A program made the position numbers and the translations under genes. Shown here one piece after another: positions 21,625 through 22,627 of a stretch of 22,627 nucleotides of DNA. The DNA comes from Candidatus Aminicenantota bacterium. GTDB lineage: Bacteria; Acidobacteriota; Aminicenantia; Aminicenantales; Aminicenantaceae. Location of the stretch: NCBI GenBank assembly GCA_030627155.1, contig DAOUSP010000005.1:1-22627 (forward strand), given 5' to 3'. The stretch's first letter is position 1; the number at the start of each line of letters is the position of its first letter. The notes under the pieces were generated by a model that had not been told where the DNA came from, made no database searches, and was given only the letters and a program-made list of their open reading frames with translations.

Positions 21625-22155
21625 CTAAATTTTCTCCACCTGTAAGAATTCTAACTCTACAGGAGTCGAACGTCCGAAAATGGTAACCAAGACCTTCAGG
21701 GTATTTCTTTCATTGTTTACTTCCTCTACAATCCCATTAAAATTAAAGAAAGGACCATCAATAATTCGCACAGCTTCTCCCTTTGCAAAAGAATGCTTTG
21801 GCTTTGGCTTTTCAGAAGTACTCTCCATGTGTTCTACAATTTGCTCCACTTCTTCTTTATTTAATGGCGAAGGCTTTTTTCCTGATCCTACAAATCCCGT
21901 GACTTTCGGAGTTTCGCGAATAATATGCCAATTTTCATCTGTCATTTTCATCTCTATCAAAATATATCCTGGATAAGACCTCTTTATTGAAACGACTTTT
22001 CTTCCTCCCTTTATTTCAACAACTCCTTCTGTTGGGATAATGATTTTACCTATCTGGTCTTCAACATTCAGTTCGGAAGCCCTCTGTTGGATAGACTCCG
22101 CCACAAACTTTTCAAACCCTGAATAGGTATGAACAACGTACCAATTTTTTGACAT
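21625..22155 (-). CDS. nusG: transcription termination/antitermination factor NusG
   Basis: NusG binds RNA polymerase to aid processivity and pause control, and links it to Rho or to ribosomal S10. The 176-residue product has the N-terminal NGN domain (KNWYVVHTYSGFEKFVA; SYPGYILIEM near 60-69; TPKVTGFVG near 82-90), a charged linker near 95-121, and a C-terminal KOW domain (about 125-152, GEAVRIIDGPFFNFNG). The length matches the family. The ATG is 13 nt after the secE stop with a weak AGAG element, so it is probably coupled to secE. Confidence 0.98.
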   Translation of the reverse strand: MSKNWYVVHTYSGFEKFVAESIQQRASELNVEDQIGKIIIPTEGVVEIKGGRKVVSIKRSYPGYILIEMKMTDENWHIIRETPKVTGFVGSGKKPSPLNKEEVEQIVEHMESTSEKPKPKHSFAKGEAVRIIDGPFFNFNGIVEEVNNERNTLKVLVTIFGRSTPVELEFLQVEKI

Positions 22156-22168
22156 TTTTTAACTCTAT

Positions 22169-22381
22169 TTATCCAAAAAAAGATTTTATTTGAGAAATAA
22201 CCCAAGAAAAAATTAAATCCATAAAAAAGAGATAAAAACCAAAAAAAATAGCTGCAATTATCACAACTATCGTTGTGCTATAAACCTCATTCCTTGAAGG
22301 CCATGTAACCTTCTTGATTTCGGCCTTAACTTCAGATAAAAAAGGAATAACTCGTTTATACCATTTCTTTTTTTGATTCAT
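22169..22381 (-). CDS. secE: preprotein translocase subunit SecE (short, single-span form)
   Basis: SecE clamps the SecY channel of the inner membrane. The 70-residue product is the short form: a basic, amphipathic N-terminal helix with the signature SEVKAEIKKVTWPSRNE (residues 16-32), followed by one hydrophobic span at about residues 36-56. E. coli SecE has two extra spans; most bacteria have this minimal form. The ATG at 22379-22381 follows AAAGGA. It lies 93 nt downstream of tRNA-Trp and 13 nt upstream of nusG, the usual secE-nusG pairing. Confidence 0.97.
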   Translation of the reverse strand: MNQKKKWYKRVIPFLSEVKAEIKKVTWPSRNEVYSTTIVVIIAAIFFGFYLFFMDLIFSWVISQIKSFFG

Positions 22382-22474
22382 TCTTTATCCTTTATTCTTA
22401 AATATGAACTTTTCTTTAAATTCTCTTGGGAACTTCTATCTTTGTCTCTAGCTATATTACTTTATATTATATTC
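22382..22474 (-). other. tRNA-Trp to secE spacer
   Basis: A 93-nt AT-rich spacer. It contains a TATAAT at 22466-22471, just after the tRNA 3' end, but no -35 element at the required distance, so I do not call a promoter. The end near secE supplies its AAAGGA ribosome site. No stable hairpin is apparent. Confidence 0.4.
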
Positions 22475-22551
22475 TGGCAGGTGAGGCAGGACTCGAACCC
22501 GCAACCTTCGGTTTTGGAGACCGATGCTCTAACCAATTGAGCTACTCACCT
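22475..22551 (-). tRNA. trnW: tRNA-Trp (anticodon CCA), CCA tail encoded
   Basis: The 77-nt sequence folds into a complete cloverleaf: acceptor AGGTGAG pairing with CTCACCT, D stem GCTC/GAGC, anticodon stem TCGGT/ACCGA with loop CTCCAAA, five-base variable loop AGGTT, and T stem GCGGG/CCTGC with loop TTCGAGT. The anticodon CCA decodes UGG (Trp). The discriminator base is G, as in bacterial tRNA-Trp, and the 3' CCA is encoded in the DNA. A tRNA-Trp just upstream of secE is a common bacterial arrangement. Confidence 0.97.
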
Positions 22552-22627
22552 TTTTTCTATTCTTCCTCCAATCTTTCCTTTCGAGAAACAATTTGTCGAT
22601 TCAACACTCCTTTGTTTTTTTATTTCA
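22552..22627 (-). other. 76 nt upstream of tRNA-Trp, no assignable feature
   Basis: Purine-rich on the sense strand. In many bacteria rpmG or a tuf copy lies just beyond. I see a TAA stop near the window edge in one frame but cannot assign an upstream gene from so few bases. I also found no convincing promoter for the tRNA here. Confidence 0.3.

Noticed and set aside
22466..22471. TATAAT after tRNA-Trp as a secE promoter
   Set aside because: No acceptable -35 sequence occurs 16-18 bp upstream; that position falls in the tRNA T arm (GAGTCC).
22552..22627. End of rpmG (L33) or another small gene upstream of tRNA-Trp
   Set aside because: Only 76 nt are available, with no recognisable L33 residues. 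A 16-codon frame ending just before the tRNA lacks any family match I recognise.
1..22627. A novel defence, mobile or biosynthetic system
   Set aside because: Every stretch of the window is accounted for by known translation, transcription or secretion genes and short spacers. I found no repeats, integrase or unknown gene to support such a claim.

Overview
This window is a continuous stretch of the bacterial core transcription/translation locus. Every gene lies on the minus strand, so it reads from right to left. In transcription order: tRNA-Trp, secE, nusG, rplK, rplA, rplJ, rplL, rpoB, rpoC, then rpsL, rpsG, fusA, tuf (str group), then rpsJ, rplC, rplD, rplW, rplB, rpsS, rplV, rpsC, rplP, rpmC, rpsQ (S10 group), then rplN, rplX, rplE, rpsN and the first ten codons of rpsH (spc group). 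That is one tRNA and 29 protein genes, the last cut by the window edge. All complete reading frames look intact. I see no mobile element, CRISPR array, defence system or other accessory DNA.

Organism: DNA of moderate to low GC, with an E. coli-like RNA polymerase architecture. Beta carries counterparts of lineage insertions SI1 and beta-i9, and beta' carries the SI3-type trigger-loop insertion. This points to a diderm lineage rather than Firmicutes or Actinobacteria. The beta subunit also has a cysteine-rich insertion near its N terminus that, from memory only, resembles RpoB of Acidobacteriota and relatives such as Aminicenantes. I offer that placement at low to moderate confidence.

Right part (22551 to 10997): tRNA-Trp is followed by the secretion/elongation pair secE-nusG, the stalk and L1-arm protein genes rplKAJL, and rpoBC. 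Spacing is very tight (nusG-rplK 8 nt, rplK/rplA overlap 8 nt, rplA-rplJ 11 nt, rpoB/rpoC overlap 1 nt), leaving no room for the long L10 or L1 leaders known in E. coli. Between rpoC and rpsL is the longest gene-to-gene spacer that lies wholly inside the window (118 nt). It holds the only promoter I can defend: TTGACA, 17 bp, TATTAT, with a perfect 9-bp inverted repeat filling the spacer.

Middle (10878 to 6578): rpsL, rpsG, fusA, tuf. rpsL and fusA both start at TTG. tuf stands out in codon use: 28 of 31 Ile codons are ATA and 26 of 29 Lys codons are AAG, unlike its neighbours and opposite to the ATC preference of rplL.

Left part (6480 to 1): S10 and spc genes in the standard bacterial order, mostly separated by 1-4 nt or overlapping by 1-4 nt, which suggests translational coupling throughout. 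No rho-independent terminator is visible anywhere, so the clusters may be read through into one another. This is an ordinary housekeeping region. The points that merit a second look are the RpoB zinc-finger-like insertion, the tuf codon anomaly, the promoter with the embedded dyad, and the two well-supported starts of rplL.
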